DNA of 64,000 nt from Solanum dulcamara (GCF_947179165.1 NC_077242.1:34531097-34595096); one strand, 5' to 3'. Numbered from the stretch's first letter, positions 23,560 to 35,405 are shown. The notes: generated by a model from the letters alone, not told the origin. Translations and numbers: made by a program.

Positions 23560-25369
23560 TTTACCTGGGTGGTAGAGAATGCTCATATACTAATCTTTGA
23601 GCAACTCAAGCCATCTCTTCTATCTTAGGTTCAGTCTTTCTGAGCAAACACATATTATAGGCTCTTGTGATCTGTGAACACATCAACATGCACGCCATAA
23701 AAATAGTGACGCCAAATTTTGAGAGCAAAAACTATGGATACCAACTCAAGGTCTTTAGTTGGGCAGTTTCTCTCATGAATCTTGAGCTATCTAGAGGCAT
23801 ACACAATAATCTTGACAGTTTGCATCAACACACAACCCAATCTCACTCTGGACGCATTGTAATATATAACAAAACATTTGTTCCATCGGGTAGGGATAGC
23901 ACTAGAGCAGTAGTCAATCTTGTTTTCACCTCTTTAAAACTCTTCTCATAAACATCTGACCATTGAAACTAAGCATGATTTTGAGTTAGCTTAGTCAATG
24001 GTGAAGATATGGATGAGAACCCTTCTAGAAATCTATGGTAGTAGCCATCCAAGCCCAAGAAACTTCTTATGTCAATTGGCTAGGTAGGACTTGGCCAGTT
24101 CTTAACTACTTTAATCTTTTGCAAATCAACTCGTATACCCTCTCTAGATACAACATGGCCTAAAATGCCACAGAAGCAAGCTAAAATTCACACTTTGAAA
24201 ACTTAGCATACAACTCCATATCGTTGAGAAACTATAGAACAATTCTGATATGGTTAGCATGCTCCTCATCACTCTTCAAATAGATCAATATATAATCTAT
24301 GAATACAATCACAAACATATCTAAATACTATTTGAGCACTTTATTTATCAAGTCCATAAATGTTACAGGAGTGTTAGTCAGATCAAAGGACATGCAAAAA
24401 AACTCAAAGCTACCATATCAGGTCTGAAAAGTAGTCTTTGGGATCTCACATTCTCTCACTTTCAACTAGTGGTAGCCTGACTTGAGGTCTATCTTTGAGA
24501 AACAAGTGGCACCCATAAACTGGTCAAATAGGTCATTTATTCTAGGAAAAGGATACTTGTTCTTTATGGTGACCTTGTTTAGTTGATGATAGTCAATACA
24601 CATTCTAAACAAACCATTTTTCTTTCGTATGAATAGGACAGGAGCACTTCATGGTGAGACACTCGGCCTAATAAAATCCTTATACAAGAGGTCTTTCAGC
24701 TATTCTTCCAATTCTTTCAACTTAGTAGGAGCCATTATATATGGCGCAATAGAGATAGGCTGCGTATCGAAAAGAACATCAATTCCAAAATCTATCTCTC
24801 TATTAGGAGGGACTCCAGGCAGATCCTCATGCAATACTTCAGGAAACTCATTAACAATTAGGAAAGACTCAAGAGTAGGAGACTTAATACTATTATCCTT
24901 GACTCTAACGATGTGATACATATACACTTTAGAGATCAACTTCTTGTCTCTAAGGTAGGAGATAAATTTACCCTTTGGTACATCAAGGCTAACTTTTAAC
25001 TCTAAGACAGGCTCATTTGGGAAACTAAACTTAATAATCTGAGTCCTACACCTGACAGAGTCATAAATAGAATAAATCCAGTCCATGCCCAGAATCACAT
25101 GAAAATTGATCATGTTCAACTCAACTAAGTCGGCCATGGTATCCTTATGATAGACTGACACAACATAATATCTATAGACCCTCCCATCTAAGATAGGCTC
25201 ACCAATAGGAGTGGACACACTAAAAGGATCAAGAAGGCACTTAAGGATTCTATTAAATTTATTTTCCACATATGGGGTTACAAATTACAAAGTAGATCTT
25301 GGATCAAGTAGAGCATAACAATCGAAAAAGAAGACTCAGAGCATACTAGTGACAATATCTGGTGAGTTC
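23560..25369 (-). pseudogene. E2 protease, reverse transcriptase and RNase H
   Basis: Protease: the active-site text at 25320-25290 reads CYALLDPRSTL, where the family has LDPGSTL, so the catalytic-loop Gly is Arg. It is followed by FHVILGMDWIYSIYDSVRCR. The linker SPTLESFLIVNEFPEVLHED leads to reverse transcriptase (24800-24190): [80 protein letters not shown]. The catalytic Y/F-x-D-D box at about 24303-24292 reads FIDY instead of FIDD. RNase H (about 24180-23560) is full of stops but keeps YHPGKDNIVVDALTKLSMG at its end. It is placed between gag and integrase as usual. Confidence 0.88.
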
Positions 25370-27399
25370 TTCTAGTCCTGCCAATTTTCCATAGCATATA
25401 GATAGTTTGTACCTCCGCGTGTACTAGAAATTGTTCCCCTCTGATTACCTTGGCGTGGTGGTGCCGTAGATGAATATTGAGCTCTATCACCCAACATCTG
25501 GAACCCTCTCTGAAGATGATCCAATTTACCATAGTTATAGCAACCTCTGGTGCCGCATTGACACTCTCCCAAATGGAGTCTACAATATTTTCTGCAGGGT
25601 GATTTCCCTTTTAGACCTTCAGCCACACTTCCATGGGATTGGGAACCCTAATCTCTAAAATTTTGGTGACTTTGGGATTTCTGATCATATCTATTGCTGG
25701 GTGCAAGCGCACTGGCTGATGATGGTGCATAGCTGAACGACTTTTTCTAAAAGAAAGATCTGTTACCATTACCTTGCTTCTATTGACCAGGCTCATATCA
25801 TATGGACTTGGCCTTCTAACTTTGTGTTCTTCTCTATCTTTTATCTTGTTATCCTTAACTTGTTGAGATTACACAATGAGCCTGGAGGTGACCATATCCG
25901 AAATCAACAAGGCCTCCTAACACTCTTTCTTCACATACCTGCCCAATCCTGAAAAAAATTTCCTCATCTTGATTCTCGCATCAAGAATCATCCCTTTTAT
26001 ACCTTCAGCCACACTTCTATGGGATTGGAAACCCTAATCTCTAAAATTTTGGTGACTTTGGGATTTCTGATCATATCTATTACTGGGTGCAAGCGCACTG
26101 GCTGATGATGGTGCATAGCTGAACGACTTTTTCTGAAAGAAAGATCTGTTACCATTACCTTGCTTCTATTGACCAGGCTCATATCATATGGACTTGGCCT
26201 TCTAACTTTGTGTTCTTCTCTATCTTTTATCTTGTTATCCTTAACTTGTTGAGATTACACAATGAGCCTGGAGGTGACCATATCCGAAATCAACAAGGCC
26301 TCCTAACACTCTTTCTTCACATACCTGCCCAATCCTGAAACAAATTTCCTCATCTTGATTCTCGCATCAAGAATCATCCCTTTTATACCTTCAGCCACAC
26401 TTCTATGGGATTGGAAACCCTAATCTCTAAAATTTTGGTGACTTTGGGATTTCTGATCATATCTATTACTGGGTGCAAGCGCACTGGCTGATGATGGTGC
26501 ATAGCTGAACGACTTTTTTTGAAAGAAAGATCTGTTACCATTACCTTGCTTCTATTGACCAGGCTCATATCATATGGACTTGGCCTTCTAACTTTGTGTT
26601 CTTCTCTATCTTTTATCTTGTTATCCTTAACTTGTTGAGATTACACAATGAGCCTGGAGGTGACCATATCCGAAATCAACAAGGCCTCCTAACACTCTTT
26701 CTTCACATACCTGCCCAATCCTAAAACAAATTTCCTCATCTTGATTCTCGCATCAAGAATCATCTCTGCAGAATACCTAGAAAACTGTATGAGCTTGAGA
26801 TCATACTCATTCATGGTCATCCCCTCTTGCTTTATATTGATGAAATCCTCCACCTTTGCCTCCCTCAACTCTCTGGGAAAGAAGTGGTCAAGGAAATCAC
26901 CCTCGAATTCATCAAAAATAGTAAGCTTGGCTTACTCACCCCTTTCTTCATCCCACTAGTTATACCAAACATTCTCCATGTCCTTTAGCTGGTAAGACAC
27001 CAAATCAACCCCCTCAATCTCTATGGCATGCATTGTTTTCAAAATCTTCCACATTTCTTTGATGAAGTTTTAGGAATCCTCCTCAACCTTAGAACCCATG
27101 AAGACTAGTGGGTTCATTATCAAGAAATCTCAAATCCTGGTGGTGGGGGATGGCTCTCGAGAACTAAAGCTAGGAGTTGGTAAACTCTGGCTACCATTCT
27201 GGGAAGCTACCAACTAAGAAATCATGATAATCGCTCTTCTAAAGTATGCATCAGAAGTCGAAGCAGGCTGAGTAGTAGGAACTTGGGGTGCCTTAGTAGA
27301 TCTTGTAGGTCAGCCCCTAGTTCTTGGTGGGAGAATCTCTGACTATGGAACCACAGTGATGTCAATGTTCCTCTGTCTAGCCATATATTATGGAGGCAT
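25370..27399 (-). pseudogene. E2 gag with internal triplication
   Basis: Start taken at 27399, where the reverse strand reads M-P-P and shortly after ARQRNIDITVV. The capsid domain is recognisable: VFMGSKVEEDS, NFIKEMWKILKTMHAIEIEG, VDLVSYQLKDMENVWYN, FLDHFFPRELREAKVEDFIN, EGMTMNEYDLKLIQFSRYS, then KKECQEALLISDMVTSRLIV. A 386-base segment after the capsid core is present three times in tandem, shifting frame each time because 386 is not a multiple of three. The nucleocapsid at 25590-25500 (CRKYCRLHLGECQCGTRGC, then a degraded knuckle) has lost some zinc ligands. At least seven stops are seen before the triplication. Normal Gag of this family is about 450-500 residues. Confidence 0.88.
25611..26768 (-). 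repeat. Threefold 386-base tandem repeat inside E2 gag
   Basis: Units 25611-25996, 25997-26382 and 26383-26768. Units 2 and 3 are almost identical; unit 1 differs by a few substitutions. Each contains the same reverse-strand 61-codon frame (start MSLVNRSKVMVTDLSF). The junctions read gaatcat joined to cccttttataccttc, compared with tgatttcccttttagacc at the downstream end of unit 1, so only a few bases of shared sequence are visible at the breakpoint. Confidence 0.95.
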
Positions 27400-27560
27400 T
27401 ATCTGCAAGCGTATAACGCATAAATTAGGTAGGAACTTTTGGAGTTAAAATTTTTAGCAAGTACTAAGAGTGTGAAAGAAGTGAAACAATTCCTAATATT
27501 CCATAAGCAAGACTTTACTAGACACGACTTCATATACGCCCTAAGACTTTTAAACTCTGT

Positions 27561-27572
27561 GCTCTAATACCA
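27561..27572 (-). other. E2 primer-binding site (tRNA-iMet type)
   Basis: The reverse strand reads TGGTATTAGAGC, one mismatch from TGGTATCAGAGC, four bases after the LTR end, as in E1. Confidence 0.88.
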
Positions 27573-27576
27573 AATT

Positions 27577-28999
27577 TTTCATACCCTGAGAGGGTACCCT
27601 AGGTGGCCGGCACTCTAAGATAATTTCTATCCCCCAAGCGAACCACTTCATCCAATCACACATCCAAACTCTCAGTAGAAGGTTTAATATAACTCCAAAG
27701 ATAGATACTTTAAGTGGACACTCAAAACATCATGAATAATGTAATAATATGCTATAAAATACTCAAGCATAATGTGAATCAATGTCATATACTCAATAAT
27801 AAAATTAAGTTTTAAAAATAGACTCTAACAAAAATCCATCTAACTCAACTCCAACTCTATCCATGAGTCCTGTAACTCAATAATAGATAAGGTGCCAAGA
27901 CAAGTCCAAGTCTACCTCAACTAACTATCAAAAGAAGAATGAATGAAAGAAATATAAATGAAGTCCTCCGAATGCAAGGAGGCCTCACCTAAAGCTAGAC
28001 GGGGTTTACTCTTCAATGATGTGCTTGTTAAGAACATCTATCACCTATATATGCATCCTAAAATGATGCAGGCCAAATGACGTCAATAAATGAAATGTAC
28101 AAGTACGTTAAATAGATGGAAAGGAACATAAGCAACAATACTCAATCTCATGCAACTCAACTCAAGGGACTCACTCTGAAATGACTCAAATCAATAAAGC
28201 ATGAAGGATATAATACAATACTTTAAATGATACGCAATAAGAGATGCAACTCAATATATAAAATTAAAATATTTTACTCTTGAGGAGTTTTTCTAAGTGA
28301 CGGCTACCACTTATGAGCTACTGATGATGCAATGCTTAAAACTGTCGTTGGCACAGCTTTCCAATACCTTAACAGGGAAAAGGACGCTCAACATCATGGA
28401 TCCAATATAAAATTCTTGTTTTGAGATAAGAGAGGCTTGGCCTCTATCCTACGTTGGCTATGTAGTTTATGGGATTGGAGTTTCCTCTACTCTTACCCAA
28501 TATCGATACTCAATACTACTCCCAAAATACACTACTATGCTCATATGAATATCTGAATCTCTTCTATGAGTCATTTCTACTACTCCTAGACTCTTTGACA
28601 ATCATCGACTTCACTCGTAGAAGCGACTAGAGTCTTGAATTTTTGGCTAAGTGTCAAGGGTCTCTACGAGTCATTTCTATGACTCATGATCCTTTCTATG
28701 ATTCATCCTGTTGACTCGTACCAAAGTAGTGAGGGTTACATTTATCTGAAGTTAGACCTTGACCCCACAACTCATTCTTACAAGTCATCAACTTCTCTAC
28801 AAGTCATAAATAGACTCCTGACTCACTTCTAGATTTAGCCAAGTTTCAAACTTCAATGCCAACACTACGAGTACCTCCTACGATCCGTAAGAGTTCCTAC
28901 GACTTATAGGTTGACTCGTACAAATAGGCATAACTCATTTATTAGTCTTTCTTATGGTCCTCAAACTTAGTCTAGGCTTGAATAACACATGGTGTTACA
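27577..28999 (-). repeat. E2 5' LTR, internally deleted
   Basis: Starts TGTAACACC at 28999 on the reverse strand. Length 1423 against 2267 for the 3' copy. About 0.9-1 kb between ctatgctcatat (near 28545) and tctgaatctcttct is missing; the 3' LTR has it at about 20350-21330. A further ~75 bases (28155-28230) are present here and lost from the 3' LTR. Confidence 0.88.
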
Positions 29000-29004
29000 T
29001 GTTA

Positions 29005-29619
29005 TTTGACTCAGTTCCTTTTCTCCTTGTATTCTAGTATTTCATTCTCATATCTTGTTCTATCATGTTATATCTCATGTGTAGTGACTTGTGTTGTACT
29101 TACCTTGTTTATATTTTATTTATACTTGCTTTATCTATGGAGCTCACTCAGCCTATGCCTACTACGTACCATTCATTTGATATTCATACTATATTTCTGC
29201 ATCATGCAGATCATAGTATGAATTGCCGCCATTGATTTGGATATCGTTCAGGAAAGCTTTGGATTTAGAGATTTGGTGAGTTCCTGGCATTTAGAGTTGT
29301 CAATTTCCATCTACATTGGGCTAGAACTTGTCTTTATTTTACTTTCGAAGAAAGTTTATATTAATATTTGTATTTATAAAAGCCTTGTATTTTGTTTTGT
29401 AATTAGATGCTCGAATACTGACTGATGCCAGGTCTTGGATGTGGTTTCATGTGTTATATATTAAGTTATTTCTCTTTCCGCTCATTATTATTGTCTTCCA
29501 TTTCATTTGTTTATCTTCCACTTGATAGATCATTGCTTCTGATTCCGCACTATGGATTAAACTTACCTACTCGTGGGTTGTGTAGGTGCCGTCATAGCCT
29601 GAGAAATTGAGTCATGACA
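29005..29619 (+). repeat. Forward LTR, second part, after E2
   Basis: Resumes the LTR split at 19505 and ends GAGTCATGACA at 29619. It includes tgcatcatgcagatcatagt and ggtgccgtcatagcctgag, phrases usual near the 3' end of such LTRs. The following bases (gacttataac) do not form a primer-binding site, consistent with a solo LTR. Confidence 0.65.
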
Positions 29620-29978
29620 GACTTATAACGTAACAATAGAAATAATTTTTGATTCAAATAAAGTTCTCGTCCATCAGAAATTTGCATGATCTTAAACTTT
29701 AAAAATAGGTAGCATACAATATGTTCAAATACTCCATATTTATTAAAATTCATACTTAATTCAAGATTATTTAAAATTATCATCAATGTACTGAAGATTG
29801 ATGCCAAGAAAGTAGTACAATTAGAATCAACTCAAAATTGTATTAGCCGACCCTAATTTTCATGTCATAACAAAAGATATGAAGAGACTGGCAATCTCAA
29901 CTCTAAACGTAAATAGTTCAAAATAATAAAAGAAAATAAGAAAAAGGGAAACATGTTACCACTTAAAAAGTATGTTCT
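29620..29978. other. AT-rich spacer, nothing recognised
   Basis: No reading frame with domain features, no terminal repeats and no RNA gene seen. Confidence 0.5.
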
Positions 29979-30236
29979 TACTACTGAAAAATTACTTTTT
30001 TTCATTTAAAATTTCCATTGAAAAATATTCAATGGTTATTTCCATAGATATTTTGATTGAATTAGTGAGAAAAGAAAAATGCTCTGTGCCTATTTACATT
30101 ATTTCAATGAAAGTCTATTTTCCACTATGCATTTTTCAGTGAGGAAGTCCGATGGGAATGGGAATAGAAAAATCATATTTTATAGCATAAATTTCTCATT
30201 GACTCGCAGTGGAAAAAACCTCTATTTCTAATAGTG
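29979..30236. mobile_element. Small CACTA-like element (258 bases)
   Basis: Left end TACTACTGAAAAATTAC and right end (reverse complement) CACTATTAGAAATAG, flanked by the 3-base direct repeat TCT (29976-29978 and 30237-30239). The CACTA core, A-rich ends and 3 bp duplication are those of CACTA-superfamily derivatives. The left terminus has T for C. It is non-coding. A 3 bp duplication is weak evidence, so the assignment is tentative. Confidence 0.5.
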
Positions 30237-30239
30237 TCT

Positions 30240-31112
30240 CCTCAATATCTACATCAATGACCCCAACCCTTTTGCCTGGACTATTGAAACTCTTTCAGAT
30301 GATTCATGGCAATACATTACTTCATATCAGATTTTTGCATAATTTGCTAATGATGCTAAAGAGAAATAAATATTATAACAATTCAATAAAAATTATAACC
30401 AAGAACAAGTATTTATAGTTAAAAAATATTGGATACAAATCAAGGCAAACCTTGGCATCATAATTTAACATGCATAAGTTCAATAAAGAAGGAAGCGCTC
30501 CCAGTCTAGAATCAAACTAATAGCTATACAAAAACAATACAAAAATCATTTTGAAAAGAACTAAAAAGAATGAAAAGACAACTTAAATAAAAACTCCCTT
30601 GCAAATGGTATCTACCAAAAAAATGTATAATCAAGTAATCAATTTATCATGAAAATTCAACGTAAAACCTAAAATATTTGCAAATAAACTCTATTCCGTC
30701 TACTTTGGCTTTCAAAGATTTAAGAACTCACTCCCTCTTTTTTTCTATCAACGATACAAACTTTACATCAAACGTGAAAGCAATTTGTACCTTCAGCGTA
30801 TTTTAATTTATCTAGGAGTTAAAATTCGTGGTATATAATTTTCTCATGCCAAGCACATTGATTTTTTCTGTCGCCTTTGTTATATTAGCACACCATATTC
30901 CCTTTAATTTGAAATGGCTTCGTACCATTGTTGACCCCAAATTTTGGCTAGATATTTTTTGAAATAAACATTTTAAAGTATTTTATTAATTAGATAGTTC
31001 AAAATACATTATTAATAATTTTAATGCAATATATCGATAATTATACCTATTTATAAAATTATTAGGATTTTTATTGCCTTAGTTTCAAGTTTCATTATTT
31101 TTACAGAGTATG
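30240..31112. other. AT-rich spacer, no gene identified
   Basis: Short frames only (the longest is 69 codons at 30209-30418), without motif or splice context. No terminal repeat found. It could be unique intergenic DNA between transposons. Confidence 0.45.
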
Positions 31113-31119
31113 TTGAATA

Positions 31120-31838
31120 GGAAAAAGGATCAAAAATGTCCTTAAACTATTTTAAATTAATAAAAATGCCCTCCCTTTATAGTTTGGTCCAGTAATTCCC
31201 TTTTCGTCAATACTTTGGGCCAGAAATGTCCTTATTATTATACAATGGGTCAAAAATATTATTTTTTAAATAAATATATTATTTATTTTCTTTTTGAACA
31301 CATTTTTTCCTAATAATATTTTTTTATTAGCAAATGTTTATTCTACTTCCATTAGAAAAAAATTCAAATATTTAAAATATTTCTTATTTTATTATAATTA
31401 TTTTTTATCATTATTTGAATAAAAATTAATGATGGATTTATTATGATCTTATATAGGTGACATATATTATCCGTTAAAACTTAGAATACATGAAATTATT
31501 CTAGTTTAATTGATAAAATGAGATTACAAAAAATAAAATAATTTCCTACATTTTTATTACTTAAAGTGGTTTAAAAAGAAGGAAAACAAGAATAGAGTTC
31601 TGTAAGAGTAATATTTATATAAGGAACAAGATTAATAATTTTTTTAAAAAAATTATTTTTTTCGAAAAAGGGCATTTTGACCCATTTTTGTAACAATAGG
31701 GTATTTTTGATCCATTAAACAACAATAAGGGCATTTTTGGCCAAAAGTATTAATGATAAGGGCATTTTTGGATGAAACTATAAACCGATGATATTTTTGT
31801 TCATTTCAAATAGTTTAAGACATTTTGACCCTTTTCCC
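31120..31838. mobile_element. Non-autonomous DNA transposon with long terminal inverted repeats
   Basis: The left end starts GGAAAAAGGATCAAAAATG and the right end, reversed, GGGAAAAGGGTCAAAATG. Inverted similarity continues for about 150-170 bases on each side (for example ctttatagtttggtcc against gtttatagtttcatcc, and aatgtccttattatt against aatgcccttattgtt). It is flanked by the direct repeat TTGAATA (31113-31119 and 31839-31845). The interior is non-coding and about 75 percent or more AT. Long inverted ends with a 7-9 bp duplication suggest a Mutator-like or related MITE. Confidence 0.8.
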
Positions 31839-32044
31839 TTGAATATATTTAAAATATTGTTTCGCTTTGATTAAATCATCATTTTTTGTTAAGTTGTATT
31901 TTTACGTGCCATTGGTTTATTCGTAACATTTGTTCATATTCAATTTAGTATTTTTAGCATAGTCTAAGAAAATATCAAAACATAGATAAAGAATTGCATG
32001 CACAAATATTTAATTACCCATGATTTTGTAGAAATAGTGATTTT

Positions 32045-32514
32045 GAATTGCGATCTCAAAGGCAACAATCTGTGAAACACCTACCGTCTTCTGCTCACAC
32101 AGAGGCATATATCTGGATGATCGGCAAAGGGTACTGGTGGTGGTTGATCCTCTGAAGCCGTGGCTGCAGTCTGACCCTGCAATACTGGCATGACTAGGGG
32201 AGGGAGCTGCGGCTGCAGCTGGGTTTGCTGCATACCCCATAACAATGTCAAAAATGGAGTAATAACCTCTTGTAGCTCATGAGCCATAGAGGGTGCAGAT
32301 GGTGGCTAGGATGGTCCCTGACCCACCGGCTGAGCATAAAGGGGATCTACTTGAGGCTCCGCCACTGGCTCTGGAGTCCTAATTCTAAATGGGCTGGTGT
32401 TGTATCCCTCACGCTACCTCAAAATTGGCTTCTACCCCTACTTGAGGCTCTATCTGCGGGCCCGAGTGCATCACCCCCGCCGCGGTACTACGCATACGAG
32501 CCATCCTATGAAAG
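32045..32514 (-). pseudogene. Gypsy gag 5' end, truncated and frameshifted
   Basis: The reverse strand from 32514 reads MARMRSTAAGVMHSGPQIEP and then meets a stop after about 32 codons. The text continues in other frames with EPVAEPQVDPLYAQPVGQGP, MAHELQEVITPFLTLLWGMQ, a Q/P-rich stretch and PVPFADHPDICLC, where it ends at about 32045. The N-terminal style resembles Gag of Solanaceae gypsy elements, before the capsid domain. Its 5' LTR and leader lie to the right (32515-35405). Capsid, nucleocapsid and pol are absent, so the element was cut off here. Confidence 0.65.
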
Positions 32515-35405
32515 AGTGAAACAAGTGAGATTTCATTAAACCAACAGCACACACAGTACGAAAGCGATAAAAAGAGGAAATATTTCTAATGACATCTTGT
32601 AGCCTCCCAAAGATGAGTTACAAATATCCCAACAGTGGATCACGGAAATAAAAACTTGTCTCAAAAAGAAATAAAAATTAGTCAAGTATGTACAAAAGGA
32701 GACGAGTAAATCCAGGACTCCATGTGCTTACCCTCGAAAGTCAGATTGCTGCAGGGTCAAATCAATGTTGGTAGCTAGTGCTCTGACCTGCATCACAAAA
32801 ATAGATGCAAATTGTAGTATAAGTTCCAAAGTAACAGATACTTAGTAGGCATCATAGGCCGACAAAGCAAAAAGTAATATGAAAAGTAGGAATAACACAG
32901 ATAATAAGTCAAGGGGTGGAATTCTAAGTAGGAATGCAAACTAGTGTAAGATAGAACTAGATGAAAGTAGCTACAAGCTAACTACACCTAACTGGGTCCC
33001 ATAATCCTAGAAGGTACACTCATCCGCAAGTTTAAAATAAAAACCCTAGCTGACCTCATAAACCCGACGGGTACACAGAATAACTAAATCTAATAGGAAT
33101 ATGTATGATGAGTCCAGAGCTGGAGAAGCGTAGCCGAACCTCAAACCGCAAATCCTAGTAACCAATAATAGCCCCAAAAGTAACCAATAATAGCCCCGAA
33201 AAAGAAGTATAGTGCCCGGACCTCAAACTGCGGATGAATCACGTAGTAGCCAGTAATAACCTCTAAGTAACCAATAGTAGCATCCTAGCTAAGAAGTATA
33301 AAGCCCGAATCTCAAACCACAGATGGGTCTCAAAGGGGTAATACCGTAGCCCAAATGTATCGACTTTGTAGAAGATAAAAGAGCAGCATGACCAGACCTT
33401 GAATATGTGATGATAATGGCTTCTAAATGATATCAACTCATCATCATAAAACTACTGTGGGACAATGTCCATTCTGAGACAATCAACCCAACACTCCAAG
33501 CTCGAACCATATCTAGTCCCAAGGTTCCAAGCAAAACCCAAAGTCCTAAATCATTAATGTATGGACCATAAAAAGAGGGAGAAGGGGTATAAGGTGGTCA
33601 AAATTGAGGCAACGCCTAATCGATGGCCTTTACTACCAGAGGCTAGTCTGCTATGTCATTCTACAGGGAACTAAGACATTCGAGTCAATGCGGAGTAGGA
33701 CCAAGGCCTAAAGGCTCCAAATATTGCAAGTCTATGGAAAGAACTAGTCTAAGCCTAGATAAGGTGAAACATGCTCTCATCATCATCAAAAAGTAATTAT
33801 AACCCAAGCCACAAGGTATGGATGATCGCTAAACAAATACAACATGCTCACAAGTTTCCAATTTGCCCAAAATGAGTAAAACGTGATTTCCATATAATTA
33901 AGAATGATCAAGACCCTAACCAACCCAAATTCTAATCAACAAGATTTCACTTATTCAAGATTTATCTAAGGAGAAGGAAGCCATAACTTACCTTTACGCT
34001 AATCGTGCATGCTCCAAATCAAGTCTCTAGAGCTTTTCCCTTCCGTTCGACCTTAGAACACTACCACACTATTAAAAATTGAATCAAAATGTTAATACGG
34101 TCGTTTAGACACTAGAACCACTGAAAATGGAGATGGTCCAATTTCAAGGATTAAACCGAGAAAGTGAGACCCGTGTTGGAAATTCCAGAATTGACTCCAT
34201 AAAAAGGTCTTAATTAGCTCTCCAAACTTGTGTCTGGATATGGAATACAATTCGGCGGTTGAAAGAACCCACAATTGCATATGCAAGACAGGACCAAGAA
34301 GAACTCCATTAATGGCTATTAGAGGTCTAAGAATAAAGGAATTACCTTCGAAATGATGCTACAACACCTCCTCAGGAATCCCCACACACTTCTCAAGCAA
34401 TGCCCAACAACAACAGGCAATTCTCGACAAGAATCAAGCTTAAAAATTATAAAAAGTGTTAAAAGAATGACCAAAAAAGGAGACTTAAGAGACCTTACAT
34501 GTTTCATAAAAGAGACATCTCATGTATCTAAAGCGACGACCCCTAAAAAGCTGGGCCTCGCCAAAGAGAGCCCCTGGCCGCTAAAGTAGGGGTCACTAAA
34601 GTGAAGGCCATGCTGCTAAAGCACAGGCCCTGAGTTGGCTAACCTTACTTAATAGATGCACCTGGCCGCTTAAGCAAGATTCACAAAAGTGATTCCAGGG
34701 CTGCGAAAGCAGAGGCACAAACAACAGGCATAGAAAGGTTCAGTCAAGTCGCAAAATTCTTCAACGGGGTGTCCGGGATTTGTTCTGAACCCCATGCGCA
34801 CAAACGAAGCATGCTATCCCAAAATATTCGACATTCCAGACTCAACGACATAGTCAAAACTTTCATACAAGGTCATATTGACAAAAAGAGTTTCCCACAC
34901 CTAAGTGCCTTTTTTAGCCAATTCCACAAAGGCCACAAGACTAGATAAGAAGCCTTGAAAAGTGCACAAAAGGTCATTCTAGACCAAACTCAATATTCCA
35001 AAGCTAATCGCACTGAGGGAGTTTTCATGTAGGTGCATTTTCTAAGAATGCTGACCAAGGTCAAACTTAGGCAAAGTTTAAAGGCTAAAATGTCTAATGG
35101 CTTAAACTTGCATCGAAAGCCTCGGGACTAGAGTCGATCATGCCACTAGCCTAAAATGACCATTCCGAAGGTGATGGAACCATAAAAATTTATTTTTGAG
35201 GTCACTTTACTAACATTTTGACCTAATTCAACTATTCAAGTTTCAAAAACCCCAAAATAGGAAAAAATGCATAAAACTTGAATGAACGACCAAGTGACTG
35301 AACAATCAGTGCCAGTAATTTATAATTGACTTGTGGTCGCTATATGAACACTCTAAATTATAAAAAGAAGGCATTTACATAAAAATGACCTGGATGGACA
35401 TTACA
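32515..35405 (-). repeat. 5' leader and LTR of the truncated reverse gypsy element (E4)
   Basis: On the reverse strand the LTR begins TGTAATGTCCATCCAGG at 35405 and runs to about 32700. It is homologous to the solo LTR 58219-61312: shared text includes ctgcatcac with agatgcaa/agatgtag, ggtcaaa near the start, and the closing gacctgga/gggtcatt. The LTR 3' end and the primer site are not recognisable, and 32515-32690 looks like leader. A strong 5' splice-site-like AAAG/GTAAGT lies on the reverse strand near 33992. Confidence 0.65.
34527..34712 (-). promoter_or_regulatory. Array of short palindromes in U3 (E4 LTR)
   Basis: At least five short inverted repeats lie at 20-70 base spacing: TCACTAAAGTGA (34593-34604), TGCTAAAGCA (34614-34623), GCTTAAGC (34668-34675), TCACAAAAGTGA (34681-34692) and CTGCGAAAGCAG (34701-34712). 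Arms change together while pairing is kept. The position is U3, upstream of the inferred transcription start. A role as protein-binding sites is inference. Confidence 0.55.

Larger units (their letters stand above)
19506..28999 (-). mobile_element. E2: Tekay-like Ty3/gypsy chromovirus, nearly full length
   Basis: Flanked by an exact 5 bp target duplication TGTTA (19501-19505 and 29000-29004). Reverse-strand order: 5' LTR (28999-27577), tRNA-iMet primer site, gag, protease, reverse transcriptase, RNase H, integrase, chromodomain, polypurine tract, 3' LTR (21772-19506). The internal region is 5.8 kb, including about 770 extra bases from a gag triplication. Many stop codons, and catalytic residues lost in protease, reverse transcriptase and integrase, make it inactive. 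It is inserted in a forward LTR that resumes at 29005. Confidence 0.93.

Noticed and set aside
30209..30418. Possible short host gene between transposons
   Set aside because: 69 codons, no motif, no homologous frame visible, AT-rich surroundings. Not supportable.
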